49,521 nt of DNA from Candidatus Aenigmatarchaeota archaeon (GCA_003553905.1 PWEA01000003.1:1-49521), one strand, 5' to 3'; shown: positions 16,948 through 25,320, counted from the stretch's first letter. Numbers and translations: made by a program. The notes: a model not told the origin generated them from the sequence alone.

Positions 16948-17781
16948 ATGACCGAATGCAGCTACTGTGGTAAAGACGCCGACATCCCGTTCAGATGTAA
17001 GTTCTGTGATGATGTTTTCTGTTCGAGTCATAGACTTCCTGAAAACCATGAATGCATTGGGTTGGATAAATACAAGGAAAATGCCAAGGAAGACGGAAAA
17101 GTAGTGTATGAGCCGTTCCGGATGAAAGTAAAAGATAAGAAAGAGTCTTCTCCAAGTGCCTTATCTTTGGTGTTGAAGGGCATAAAGAAAAACTACTATA
17201 TGATGATAATCTCTCTATGTTTTTTTATGTTTATTCTGCAAGCATCTATATCAGGATTTACAGAATATCTATGGCTGTCCCCTGAAATAGGAGAAATACT
17301 CAGCAAACCTTGGACACTAATAACATCTATATTCCTCCATGGGAACACATGGCATCTCTTTGTAAACATGATTGTCTTATTCTTTTTTGGAGGCGAACTT
17401 GAGAGAAGGATAGGTGGCAGAAAGTTCCTAGAGCTATTTATTATAGCCGGACTCGTGGGTAATATAGGGTTCACGGCATTCTCAAACATAACCGGTGATC
17501 TTTTACCAGCAATAGGAGCATCGGGAGCTGTATTTGGAGTATTCGCAGCCCTTGCGATAATAGCACCAGAAATAAAAGTTCTGATATGGTTCGTGCTTCC
17601 CCTTAAGATAAGACACGCCCTGCTTATATTTGCACTATGGGACCTGTTCCTATTACCAAGAGGTGGGCCAATAGCAAACTCTGCACATCTATCGGGACTC
17701 CTGATAGGTGTTATCTACGGATATAGTCTTAAGAAAAAGGAAATAGGTACAGCATTTAACAGACTAGGGAGTAAGTTCTGA
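16948..17781 (+). CDS. AN1 zinc finger-rhomboid protease fusion
   Basis: Residues 1-45 form an AN1-type zinc finger (CSYCGKDADIPFRCKFC, then FCSSHRLPENHEC). After a short linker, six hydrophobic segments make a rhomboid domain with HLFVNMIVLFFFGGELE, the catalytic Ser in GASGAVFG (about residue 193) and the catalytic His in SAHLSGLLIG (about 250). Rhomboids cut transmembrane helices; the cytoplasmic AN1 finger could recruit substrates or ubiquitin-like or proteasomal partners, which is inference given psmB nearby. The gene converges on sepF with a 10-bp gap. Confidence 0.93.
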   Translation: MTECSYCGKDADIPFRCKFCDDVFCSSHRLPENHECIGLDKYKENAKEDGKVVYEPFRMKVKDKKESSPSALSLVLKGIKKNYYMMIISLCFFMFILQASISGFTEYLWLSPEIGEILSKPWTLITSIFLHGNTWHLFVNMIVLFFFGGELERRIGGRKFLELFIIAGLVGNIGFTAFSNITGDLLPAIGASGAVFGVFAALAIIAPEIKVLIWFVLPLKIRHALLIFALWDLFLLPRGGPIANSAHLSGLLIGVIYGYSLKKKEIGTAFNRLGSKF

Positions 17782-17791
17782 AAAGACTTCT

Positions 17792-18169
17792 CTACTCTTC
17801 TTCTCCTCGAACTACTTCAGCGTAGCTCGGAGCGACGACAATGTAGTTCTCATCTATTCCAGCGATGTCCCCATTGACAGCTGTACAGGTCTTTCTGATT
17901 CTCTCGATTGCTCTCTTCAGATCCGACATGTCCTTCTCCTTGATTCTCTTTATCTTGACAAAAACTATCCTGCCTTCTCTGACTGATTTCTGAACTTCTT
18001 CCGCATCCTTGTACTCTTCCAACTCAGTCACTTCTATAGGAACAGCTCTAACCTGGCCTTCACTTACTTCTTCGGAGAGTTCGAGAAGATCTACATCCTT
18101 TATATTTTCTTCTTTCTTTCCTAAAATGTCTTTAAGTGCCAAAGTTCTCACCCTTTTAGTTTTTTCCAT
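17792..18169 (-). CDS. sepF: SepF-like cell division protein
   Basis: This 125-residue protein has a short amphipathic N-terminus (RTLALKDILGKK), fitting a membrane-targeting helix, and a C-terminal SepF fold with GRIVFVKIKRIKEKDMSDLK and NGDIAGIDENYIVVAP. SepF anchors FtsZ to the membrane in most FtsZ-dividing archaea. It is the last gene of the long minus-strand cluster. A TATA-like TTTTATATAAC sits only a few bases before ATG 18169, so a separate promoter, if used, would favour the in-frame GTG at 18151, directly before the amphipathic helix. Confidence 0.88.
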   Translation of the reverse strand: MEKTKRVRTLALKDILGKKEENIKDVDLLELSEEVSEGQVRAVPIEVTELEEYKDAEEVQKSVREGRIVFVKIKRIKEKDMSDLKRAIERIRKTCTAVNGDIAGIDENYIVVAPSYAEVVRGEEE

Positions 18170-18195
18170 CGAGTTATATAAAACTATCCACTTAC

Positions 18196-18450
18196 TTACT
18201 CTCTGCTGGTTGATTCAAGCATTGAAACTATATTCCATATTTGGGTTCTCGTATACATCGGTATATTAGCATCGTTGGCCACTTCATCCAGCTTAGAAGT
18301 ACATGAATTTATTCTAACGGAAAGTTCTTCTTTGTTGTTCTTTATGATCTCTATACATTCCTTACACTCCTTCTGTATGTTTCTAGGGACGGATCTGTCC
18401 TCTGAAACCTGCTTCAACATTTCAACTATAGGTTCTAATCTTTCTTGCAT
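18196..18450 (-). CDS. UPF0147 family protein
   Basis: This 84-residue all-helical protein begins MQERLEPIVEMLKQV, and the core SVPRNIQKEC and PMYTRTQIWNIVSMLES are the hallmarks of archaeal UPF0147. Its function is not established. ATG 18450 is chosen because GGTGAAT precedes it and the family N-terminus fits; the open frame extends further upstream without conserved sequence. It lies between the DHH gene and sepF. Confidence 0.88.
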   Translation of the reverse strand: MQERLEPIVEMLKQVSEDRSVPRNIQKECKECIEIIKNNKEELSVRINSCTSKLDEVANDANIPMYTRTQIWNIVSMLESTSRE

Positions 18451-18531
18451 GGTATTCACCAATTTATACTTGTACATAAGAGGACCGTCGACTATCAATT
18501 TATAAAAATTTAAGTATAAAAAACTTTTCAT

Positions 18532-19488
18532 CTAAAGTTTCCTTGATTCGGTCTCAAACACTTCCTCAAGTATATCTATCATTTTCTTCACAATGCTGTC
18601 ATAATCTGTATTGGTACCGTTACCGGAGGCTGCTGCATCATGACCGCCAGCAGAACCATCCAATACGTCCTCAATCTGTGAAAATAGATCGTTTCCCAAG
18701 TGTATATGCTCTGTAAGCTCTCTTCTACATCTACCACTAACCCTCATCTCATCATCTCTTATAGAGAAAACGATGGCAATGTCCGAGCCCATTCTTAAGA
18801 AGGATCGAGCCGACGCTGCTTCAAAGGAACCAACACTCGAAAAAGAAACTATATTGCCACCTATATCATAGTTTTGCATCCTAGAGGCTGCCTTCAGTCT
18901 TGCTATTCTCTCTGATCGATCTATGGGCGTACTCAAAATAGAAAGTATTTTTGAATAACTACTTTCCGTTTTGGAAAGAAGCTCTGATATATACTGAAAC
19001 TGTTCGCCATCGGCAAGCCTTAGATGTGAAGTATCCGCAACAATACCACAGATCAAAGCATCTGATGCCTCTTTGTTAAACTCCCATCTGTCCTTCAAAA
19101 GTTTATATACGAGCTCAGATGTTGACTTCGCATCTTCGTCTATATATCTTAAACCAATCAATGAATGCAGATCTCCGGGTGAATGGTGGTCTATTAGCAT
19201 AGTTTTACCACTGAAATCGTCCAGTTTCAAAGGCTTTATCTGATCAGAAGAAGGACAATCGACTATAACCAAGGTATCAAAATCAGAAATATCGGGTGCT
19301 TTATCGAAGGTATAACCATCGGCAAGGTCACGTGCACCCTTCGATACCGTATCCGGCACGGCTAAATGCGCATCACCGTCGAAAAACTCATAAAGAGCTA
19401 TAGCTGATCCAACCGCATCGATATCTGCGTTATGGTGCGTCAGAATTACGGTACTATCGGATTCATCCAGGGCTTCATAAAATTCCAT
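18532..19488 (-). CDS. DHH/DHHA1-family phosphoesterase (NrnA-like)
   Basis: The 318 residues carry the metal-binding motifs of DHH phosphoesterases: THHNADIDAVGSA (about 17), VIVDCPS (about 93) and IDHHSPGD (about 117). A DHHA1 domain near the end has GGHDAAASGNG (substrate-binding GGGH-like). Members hydrolyse short oligonucleotides, 3',5'-bisphosphate nucleotides or cyclic dinucleotides. Next to the exosome genes, clean-up of short RNA products is a reasonable inference. It follows the prefoldin gene after a 44-bp gap. Confidence 0.9.
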   Translation of the reverse strand: MEFYEALDESDSTVILTHHNADIDAVGSAIALYEFFDGDAHLAVPDTVSKGARDLADGYTFDKAPDISDFDTLVIVDCPSSDQIKPLKLDDFSGKTMLIDHHSPGDLHSLIGLRYIDEDAKSTSELVYKLLKDRWEFNKEASDALICGIVADTSHLRLADGEQFQYISELLSKTESSYSKILSILSTPIDRSERIARLKAASRMQNYDIGGNIVSFSSVGSFEAASARSFLRMGSDIAIVFSIRDDEMRVSGRCRRELTEHIHLGNDLFSQIEDVLDGSAGGHDAAASGNGTNTDYDSIVKKMIDILEEVFETESRKL

Positions 19489-19532
19489 ATAATCTCCTCG
19501 ACAAACAGAAAAATAGTAAGAAGGGGGATGTT

Positions 19533-19907
19533 TTAACCTGCTTCTTCGGTGCTTCCACCAGACATAAGGTTCCTCAGCTTTTCCTGGTTCTCTTTGGCTT
19601 TGTCTTCTACGTCCTTTTCCTTCTTTTCAATGGACTTCAGCTTTACCTCTAGAGTCTCTTGTTTCTCTTCAAGATCTTCAAGAAGGTCATCTCTGTTGGA
19701 CTTAATCACAGTGGGACCAACTACTCTAAAAACTTCCTCGTCCTCTCCTGTTTCCTTGAGTGCCTCTACTGCCTTATCTATCTGAGACTTGTGTGCTCTG
19801 AGCTCCATCCTCTGTTGCTCCATCTGCTGAAGTTGTTGCTGGCTCTGCTGAAGTTCTCCTAACATCTGCTGAGCTTCTGGTGGTAGATTTTGTGGATTTT
19901 GTGGCAT
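19533..19907 (-). CDS. pfdB: Prefoldin subunit beta
   Basis: The 124 residues form two long coiled-coil arms with a Gln-rich start (ELQQSQQQLQQMEQQR) around the hairpin EEVFRVVGPTVIKSN, the prefoldin beta signature. Two beta-type chains hold each side of the alpha core and hand unfolded proteins to the thermosome. ATG 19907 follows a perfect GGAGGTG; the GTG at 19916 is part of that ribosome-binding site. The site overlaps the end of pcc1, coupling the two genes. Confidence 0.92.
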   Translation of the reverse strand: MPQNPQNLPPEAQQMLGELQQSQQQLQQMEQQRMELRAHKSQIDKAVEALKETGEDEEVFRVVGPTVIKSNRDDLLEDLEEKQETLEVKLKSIEKKEKDVEDKAKENQEKLRNLMSGGSTEEAG

Positions 19908-19912
19908 ATATT

Positions 19913-20131
19913 TCACCTCCTCATTGTTTTCTCCGAAACCTTTACGAGTCTAAGTATAGTATTTACGCCCGCTCTTAGGCTTGAAACACTGTTTGTCTCG
20001 ACTTCCACCTCAAGACAGGCTTTATCTGCATCCATAGATACTTCGAATAAACTTGAGCTATCTTGGTCTACTTCGATAGCTCTCTTAATTAAATCCGGTG
20101 AGACCACATCAAGTTCAAGTTTTGCCCTCAT
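19913..20131 (-). CDS. pcc1: KEOPS complex subunit Pcc1
   Basis: The 72-residue protein, with a LELDVV strand near the start and VSSLRAGVNTILRLVKVSEKTM at the end split over a long helix, has the size and pattern of Pcc1/CTAG. Pcc1 dimerises and docks on Kae1 in the KEOPS complex that makes t6A37 in ANN-decoding tRNAs. It starts one base after the rpo12 stop and its own end lies in the prefoldin SD, so it is translated as part of the cluster. Confidence 0.88.
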   Translation of the reverse strand: MRAKLELDVVSPDLIKRAIEVDQDSSSLFEVSMDADKACLEVEVETNSVSSLRAGVNTILRLVKVSEKTMRR

Positions 20132-20132
20132 T

Positions 20133-20270
20133 CTACCTAGCTTTTATCTCCTTTACACCGGCAGCTCTCTTCTTCTTTAGAATTCTGTACCCACAGAAGG
20201 GACATCTGATTCTCCTTCTGAGATCATCCTTCTCTATATCTTCCTCACACTTCAAACATCTGTAGGTCAT
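20133..20270 (-). CDS. rpo12: DNA-directed RNA polymerase subunit Rpo12 (P)
   Basis: This 45-residue protein has a zinc site made of YRCLKCEEDI and RCPFCGYRIL, the normal motif for RPB12/RPC10 homologues, then a basic tail KKKRAAGVKEIKAR. It sits at the assembly platform of archaeal RNA polymerase. The start overlaps the eL43 stop (TAATG). Confidence 0.95.
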   Translation of the reverse strand: MTYRCLKCEEDIEKDDLRRRIRCPFCGYRILKKKRAAGVKEIKAR

Positions 20271-20527
20271 TATTTCTCACCTGATTTCTCAAGAACCTTT
20301 TCAACCATACCCTTTCCCTTTGTCTTGGGTCTCCACGTCCCACCAGCAATCTTGTTGCCGCATTTGATACACTTCCATATACCCTTGGCCTCTCGTTTTA
20401 GCGAATTTAAACCGCACTTTGGACATTTATGCCTTCCTTTCTGGTCCTTCTCTATATCTGAAACCTTGTTCCTTATACGCTTCCCGTACCTTGCTCCATA
20501 TCTCTTTGCACTGTTCCCTTCTTTCAT
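20270..20527 (-). CDS. rpl37ae: Ribosomal protein eL43 (L37Ae)
   Basis: The 85-residue basic protein has RYGARYGKRIR at the start and the zinc ribbon CPKCG-x14-CIKCG followed by IAGGTWRP, which identify eL43. It binds 23S rRNA in the large subunit. The frame is open to a TTG at 20539, but ATG 20527 has GAGTGAT upstream and gives the usual N-terminus. It lies between the exosome genes and rpo12, as in the known superoperon. Confidence 0.94.
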   Translation of the reverse strand: MKEGNSAKRYGARYGKRIRNKVSDIEKDQKGRHKCPKCGLNSLKREAKGIWKCIKCGNKIAGGTWRPKTKGKGMVEKVLEKSGEK

Positions 20528-20531
20528 ACTA

Positions 20532-21305
20532 TCACTCAATTATTTTTCTAAGCTCTGTTGTTTTTTCCTTGGCCAGTTCAAATATCTTCAAAAGTTCATC
20601 CTTTTTGAACCCGCCGTTTCCTCTCTTCTGAAGTGAGCAAAGCTCTTCTTCAGTCCAGGTCACGGTTACCATACCATCAACGATTTCTTCCTCGACCAGG
20701 TCAGGATCGATTATGTACTTATCGTCTATCTTTCCAACCGTACATGCAATTGGAACCTTCCTGATTTTAAACTCTTGTTCCTGATCTCTAAGAACTTTTT
20801 CATCTTCATAACCAGGCATATATGCCTCTTTAAGAGCCTTTATAGCTCCAAGTGCCGAGGCATCCATAAGGTTTCCATCATGGTCAAGTACGTGTATATC
20901 AACCATGATCTTCCATACCTTCTCGCCTTCTTCGATACAAAGATCTTCTAGTGGGAGTGCCTCACATTCACGGAGACCCCTGTCTATAACTCTGGATAAC
21001 TCCGTAGCGTCCTTTCCAGGGGGACCAGATTCAAAGTTAGGCGAGGCCATAGGTCCAAGTTCAGCATTAACCATAAGTATGCCTTCGTCTGGTGTATCTG
21101 GGAATGGATGTCCAACTCCGAACTTCACACCCACAATTACCTTGCTATCGCCAAGGGTAACTTTGGCACTGCCTTCGGCTTTCTTCGCAACACCCGTTTC
21201 TATCTTTATGTCTCTGAACTCCTTTAGACCTCTTCCGTCTAATCTTTTACCGCTTTTTATCTTGTCCAATGCAGCCTGTTCTTCTATTTCAGTTATATCC
21301 ATCAT
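20532..21305 (-). CDS. rrp42: Exosome complex component Rrp42
   Basis: This 257-residue RNase PH-fold protein has the start KSGKRLDGRGLKEFRDI, then VGHPFPDTPDEGIL and LDHDGNLMDASALG. It is the catalytically inactive partner that alternates with Rrp41 in the hexameric exosome ring and helps bind RNA. Its ATG overlaps the rrp41 stop (ATGA). Confidence 0.96.
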   Translation of the reverse strand: MMDITEIEEQAALDKIKSGKRLDGRGLKEFRDIKIETGVAKKAEGSAKVTLGDSKVIVGVKFGVGHPFPDTPDEGILMVNAELGPMASPNFESGPPGKDATELSRVIDRGLRECEALPLEDLCIEEGEKVWKIMVDIHVLDHDGNLMDASALGAIKALKEAYMPGYEDEKVLRDQEQEFKIRKVPIACTVGKIDDKYIIDPDLVEEEIVDGMVTVTWTEEELCSLQKRGNGGFKKDELLKIFELAKEKTTELRKIIE

Positions 21306-22018
21306 TTTGAATCCTCAAATGTTTTCATTAAAGCTTCTCTTTGTTTTTCAGCAACCTTTTTGCAACCCTTCACAGCAAGACCAAGCATCTCATCCATCTC
21401 ATCTATGTCTGTCATTCCGTCCATCTGTAAAAGAGTTATATCTCCCGTTTCTGCGTTCATTGCTATTGGAAGATCTACCTGACCATCTTTGTCTTCTTCT
21501 CCCTTCAGATCGAGAACCGGTGTATCTTCAATCTTTCCTGCAGCACATGCAGATATTAGGCCCTTCATAGGCACGCCTGCATCTGCAAGAGCAATTGAAG
21601 CTGCGTTCAATGCAACACATCTTGTTCCTGCATCGGCAGAAATAACTTCCATGTATACATCTATAGTAGCAGTTGGGAACTCCTCCAAAAACACTATAGA
21701 AGAAAGTGCTCCTTCAGAAACCTTTCCTATTTCCTTACCTCTTCTCGAAGGACCTGGCCTTTTTCTATCTTCAACCGAAAAGGGTGTAAGATTGTATCTA
21801 CACTGAAGGATACCTCTTTTTGGTTTTTGTCTATGTTTAGGATGTAGTTCTCTGGGTCCGAAGACTGCAGCAACTGCTTCTGTATTTCCCATTCTAAAGT
21901 ATCCGGAACCATCTGCTCTCTTAAAGATACCTACTTCTGCTTCCATATCCCTAAGATCTTCAATACCTCTTCCATCTATTCTTTTTCCATTTTTCAGTAG
22001 TTCTTTATTTTCACTCAT
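21302..22018 (-). CDS. rrp41: Exosome complex component Rrp41 (catalytic)
   Basis: This RNase PH-fold subunit of about 238 residues has GKRIDGRGIEDLRDMEAEVG, an RNA-binding RPGPSRRGKEIG, and the catalytic VISADAGTRC with Asp residues. It carries out phosphorolytic 3'-5' RNA degradation and RNA tailing with Rrp42. ATG 22018 has GGTGAGAAAT directly before it; the GTG at 22027 is inside that SD. It begins just after the rrp4 stop. Confidence 0.96.
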   Translation of the reverse strand: MSENKELLKNGKRIDGRGIEDLRDMEAEVGIFKRADGSGYFRMGNTEAVAAVFGPRELHPKHRQKPKRGILQCRYNLTPFSVEDRKRPGPSRRGKEIGKVSEGALSSIVFLEEFPTATIDVYMEVISADAGTRCVALNAASIALADAGVPMKGLISACAAGKIEDTPVLDLKGEEDKDGQVDLPIAMNAETGDITLLQMDGMTDIDEMDEMLGLAVKGCKKVAEKQREALMKTFEDSK

Positions 22019-22023
22019 ATTTC

Positions 22024-22698
22024 TCACCTTTTGTTTAGTATTTTTTCGACTTTTTCTTTCAAGCCCCTTCCATGACCTCTTTCATCAACGGTTTTTACAG
22101 CCTCTAAGGCAAGGTCTTCTTTTCCACCACCTATCCATACAATTCCATTTTGACCTATGATTATTCTCGAGTCCGTTTTGTTCTTAATCATCTCGACCAT
22201 AGATCCACCTTTACCTATCAACCTGGGTACTCTGCTTGGGCTTATTCTAACAATTCTACCACCGGTAAGCTTCTTGCAGATTCTGTCCTGCATCGAAAGC
22301 TTTACATCCTTCTCACTCGTAACCTTTATCACTTCCGTGTATATGATATCACCTATATCGTATACGTCGGATAGCTCCGTTTCATCAAGATCTATGAACT
22401 CTTCTGATCCCTCAGCAAGTGAAAGGTAACCATCATACGGTGAATCCAGTTCTATCCACCAGTGGCTGGGACCTATACCCGAAACCTTTCCTATTACTTT
22501 GTCTCCTTCCTTTGGTATGTAACCTCCAGAAAGCGGTATAACTCTTACCTTTGATTTTTCAATTCTTGCAACACCAAGAACCTTTGACTTTACCTTTCCA
22601 TTTTCTTTGTAAGTGCCTCTATCAGAGAGATAATCACCCTCTACAATAACGTCTCCGGGAAGCACGTTTGATTTGTCTTCAACTAATTTTTTTCCCAT
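22024..22698 (-). CDS. rrp4: Exosome RNA-binding subunit Rrp4
   Basis: The 224 residues show an N-terminal domain (VLPGDVIVEG), an S1 domain (about 65-145) and a KH domain with RLIGKGGSMVEMI and the IVWIGG strand. Rrp4 caps the hexameric ring and feeds RNA to it. ATG 22698 follows GAGGTGAAAGTA, an ideal SD. The order rrp4-rrp41-rrp42 is the usual archaeal one. Confidence 0.96.
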   Translation of the reverse strand: MGKKLVEDKSNVLPGDVIVEGDYLSDRGTYKENGKVKSKVLGVARIEKSKVRVIPLSGGYIPKEGDKVIGKVSGIGPSHWWIELDSPYDGYLSLAEGSEEFIDLDETELSDVYDIGDIIYTEVIKVTSEKDVKLSMQDRICKKLTGGRIVRISPSRVPRLIGKGGSMVEMIKNKTDSRIIIGQNGIVWIGGGKEDLALEAVKTVDERGHGRGLKEKVEKILNKR

Positions 22699-22711
22699 TA
22701 CTTTCACCTCA

Positions 22712-23410
22712 TTATTTATCCATTATTTTTGTCTCAACTTTACCCTTTGTTACTGAATTCGCCTTTTTATAAAACTTGTCCTGAAGTCCAGCGGGCATCT
22801 TAATAACTGCCCTCCATGACCCATCATTCCCCCAGTCCTCCTTTTCCAACTTCCCTATGTCTCTTAACTTACCGGATGCCTGTCCTGCATAGTCTGCAGG
22901 TACGCGAACAGCTATCCTAACCTCCTCCACGGAAATTGGAAGGATAGCCTTTATCTCATCCAGTATGTCGGAAACCTGTACTTCCACATCTTTCATCTCA
23001 TCTATGTGGATACCGGCCTCATCTATTGCATTTCTTATACGCTTCGGGGGATGTGGTTTACCTGTTTGTGGATTCACAGCTCGTCTCGCTATCGTTGAAA
23101 CGACCTTTTTCTTCGTTTCCTCCCGCATTTTTCTTCTCTGTTCGGTCGTTAACTGAACTTCACCATCCCTTATTATCTTGTATACTATTTCCTTTATGTC
23201 GTTTGTACCGAACACCTTATTTAGCTCGTCGTCACCTACTCTCTTACCTTTATCTGCATCCTCAAATACTTCGTCTGCCGCGATAAGCTCGCCAATTTCT
23301 ATGTCTTTTCCGTCTTTCACTTCTAGTGCCTTATCGGGATCGACAAGCACTTCAAAGTGATTGCCATGTGAATCAAGACGAGCTATGACGGCATCGTCTA
23401 TTGATATCAT
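22712..23410 (-). CDS. SBDS/Sdo1 ribosome maturation protein
   Basis: The 232 residues match SBDS: an N-terminal FYSH domain with HFEVLVDPDKAL, then LTTEQRRKM, a middle helical domain with VNPQTGKPHPPKRIRNAI, and a C-terminal ferredoxin-like domain. SBDS acts with EF-2-like GTPases to release aIF6 from new large subunits. It sits 4 bp downstream of psmA, the classical position in the superoperon. The RNase P genes often found in this cluster are not seen here. Confidence 0.96.
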   Translation of the reverse strand: MISIDDAVIARLDSHGNHFEVLVDPDKALEVKDGKDIEIGELIAADEVFEDADKGKRVGDDELNKVFGTNDIKEIVYKIIRDGEVQLTTEQRRKMREETKKKVVSTIARRAVNPQTGKPHPPKRIRNAIDEAGIHIDEMKDVEVQVSDILDEIKAILPISVEEVRIAVRVPADYAGQASGKLRDIGKLEKEDWGNDGSWRAVIKMPAGLQDKFYKKANSVTKGKVETKIMDK

Positions 23411-23414
23411 CAGA

Positions 23415-24122
23415 TCACAGGAGCTCTTCGCACTCCCCTTCGTCTAGGTAACGGAAGCCTTCTTCCTCGGTTACTATCGCCATCTTAACAGTTTTTTTGG
23501 TTATCTCTGTGTCGCCTTCGCTAAGTACCTTTATCGCAAGATCCTTTGCTTCTTCTTCTGTCATTCCTTCCTTCCACTCTTCTTTAAGAAGCTCTTCGCC
23601 TCCCTTTCTTCCTTTTCCTATTACCTGGGCATTCCATCCATAGATATCACCACCCACATCGGTTTCAAACAGCATGGATTCTCCTTTGTAGACTCCTCCT
23701 ATAAGGAACGAAACACCCATGGGCCTGAGACCGCCATACTGGGTATGTTGCTGCTTAAAGTCACCTATATCCTCTGCCAGTGATCTGACATCGATCTTTT
23801 CTTGGTATGATATCCTATATACCTGCGCCTGTTGTCTTGCCTGATTAACAAGAACTCTCGTATCTCCAACAAGGCCTGCTGAAACTACTCCTATATGTTC
23901 GTCCAACTGATGTACCTTTCTGCTACCTCTGTCATCAGAAAGCTTGTCGCATGGTCTGAGCCCTGCAAGAACAACACCACCATCAAACTTTATCCCTGCA
24001 CAAGTAGCAGCTCTCTTTATAGCTTCCCTTGCATACTCTACCTGGAAAAGGCGTCCATCGGGTGAAAAAGTAACGATAGCTCTATCGTAACCCATCTTTC
24101 CTTGTTTCGGCATCATTCCCAT
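23415..24122 (-). CDS. psmA: Proteasome subunit alpha
   Basis: The 235 residues include the alpha signature YDRAIVTFSPDGRLFQVEYA at the N-terminus, whose helix gates the 20S pore, and the GGLRPMGVSFLIGG block. Alpha rings cap the beta ring (PsmB, 14335) and dock regulatory ATPases. It leads the minus-strand superoperon. GATAAAAGCTTTTAAA at about 24205-24220 (minus strand) is its likely TATA region, giving a leader of about 70 nt with GGTGAAC before ATG 24122. Confidence 0.97.
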   Translation of the reverse strand: MGMMPKQGKMGYDRAIVTFSPDGRLFQVEYAREAIKRAATCAGIKFDGGVVLAGLRPCDKLSDDRGSRKVHQLDEHIGVVSAGLVGDTRVLVNQARQQAQVYRISYQEKIDVRSLAEDIGDFKQQHTQYGGLRPMGVSFLIGGVYKGESMLFETDVGGDIYGWNAQVIGKGRKGGEELLKEEWKEGMTEEEAKDLAIKVLSEGDTEITKKTVKMAIVTEEEGFRYLDEGECEELL

Positions 24123-24156
24123 ATTTGTTCACCAATCATCCATTTTATTATTGAAA

Positions 24157-24171
24157 TGGCAAGAAATGCCA
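24157..24171. promoter_or_regulatory. Perfect inverted repeat in psmA operon leader
   Basis: TGGCA-AGAAA-TGCCA is a perfect 5-bp inverted repeat with a 5-nt spacer. It lies in the transcribed leader or proximal promoter of the superoperon, between its TATA-like region and ATG 24122. It could be an operator for a dimeric regulator or a small RNA hairpin. Confidence 0.4.
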
Positions 24172-24297
24172 CATCTCTCTTTTTTCCAAATACTTATTAC
24201 ACCCAACCTTTAAAAGCTTTTATCCGTATCTCGGTTCCTTGGGTTTCGAAGAACTTAAGCAAACAGATATTTAACTTTTTTGATGCACGTAGATATT

Positions 24298-24570
24298 ATG
24301 TCCAATGATAACACCGATATCTTAAAAAGAATAGAGACATTTACAAGCGACTCGGACAGGTATAAATCAAAGCTGATAGATAAAGAAAAATTAGAAGTTT
24401 TTGATGGAGAAAACAAAATAGCCGAAGTGGTTGTATCCAAAGAACAAGGAGTGGACGCCGGTCTATACAAACAAGAGGGCTTCGAAGAGGAATACAAGAA
24501 CTTCGAGAAAAGTCTTGGAAAGTTCTACAGGGAAAATCTTGATGTGGAGCTTGTGATTAGCAAGGAATAA
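24298..24570 (+). CDS. Small acidic hypothetical protein
   Basis: The 90-residue charged protein has predicted strands followed by a C-terminal helix (EEEYKNFEKSLGKFYRE). I recognise no family. ATG 24298 lies about 26 bp after GATATTTAAC (about 24265), so a leaderless start there is likelier than TTG 24280 or ATG 24283. It is divergent from psmA and converges on the endonuclease III gene with a one-base gap. Confidence 0.65.
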   Translation: MSNDNTDILKRIETFTSDSDRYKSKLIDKEKLEVFDGENKIAEVVVSKEQGVDAGLYKQEGFEEEYKNFEKSLGKFYRENLDVELVISKE

Positions 24571-24571
24571 A

Positions 24572-25246
24572 TTAATTTCTTTCTTTGTAAAAATCACATT
24601 TTTTCTTCAAAATACATTCGGAACAAAGTGGTTTTCTGGCTTTACAGATCCTCCTACCATGTCTTATAAGATTGATGTGGAACTCCTGCTTCCTTGGCCC
24701 GGGTACAATACCTTCTAAAAGTTTATGGGCTCTTTCCCTCGTACTATATTCGGGAATAAGTCCAAGTCTTTTTGAGACACGGAAGACGTGTGTGTCTACA
24801 GGAAAGGTTTCCCTTCCGAAGGTAAAGTTCAGCACAACGGCTGCGCTCTTCGGTCCTATACCAGGGAGACGACGAAGCCACTTCTTCGCCTCTTCTGTAC
24901 CCATTTCTTCTAGAAAGCTCAGATCAAGCCCGCCGCGCCTTTCTTCTATCTCCTTGAGACATTCCTGTATCCTTTTGGCTTTGATGTTGTGAAGACCGGC
25001 GACGGATATAGCATCCGCTACCTCTCTTACGTCGGCCTTCATTATATCCTCGGGGGTATCAAACCTTTCGGTGAGCCTTTGATAGGCCCTGTCCCTATTG
25101 GTATCGTTTGTGTTCTGTGAGAGTATAACCTGTATCAACGAATCAAGAGGTTCTTCTCTCCCGTCTACAACGGGGACACCGTAATCTTCCTTTAGGAGAT
25201 CTATGACCTCTTGAAGCTTGGACATAATTTCACTGTCGAGATCCAT
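24572..25246 (-). CDS. nth: Endonuclease III-type DNA glycosylase/AP lyase
   Basis: This 224-residue HhH-GPD protein has LPGIGPKSAAVVLNF with the catalytic Lys, the catalytic Asp in FPVDTHVFRVSKR, and a C-terminal [4Fe-4S] set C-x6-C-x2-C-x5-C (CKARKPLCSECILKKKC). It removes oxidised pyrimidines and nicks the strand in base excision repair. ATG 25246 gives the full frame. A TATA-like TTTTAAGC just upstream would instead suit the internal ATG 25225, so the exact start is uncertain. Confidence 0.95.
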   Translation of the reverse strand: MDLDSEIMSKLQEVIDLLKEDYGVPVVDGREEPLDSLIQVILSQNTNDTNRDRAYQRLTERFDTPEDIMKADVREVADAISVAGLHNIKAKRIQECLKEIEERRGGLDLSFLEEMGTEEAKKWLRRLPGIGPKSAAVVLNFTFGRETFPVDTHVFRVSKRLGLIPEYSTRERAHKLLEGIVPGPRKQEFHINLIRHGRRICKARKPLCSECILKKKCDFYKERN

Positions 25247-25320
25247 AAATTTAAGCTTAAAATATCAGTTACAAAAAGTAAACTTTTTAATCTAGCACCC
25301 AAAGAAACTATAGTCAGAAG

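Noticed and set aside
20905-21570. 221-codon plus-strand open frame over rrp42/rrp41
   Set aside because: It is a shadow of two highly conserved exosome genes, with Ser/Pro-rich content typical of antisense translation.
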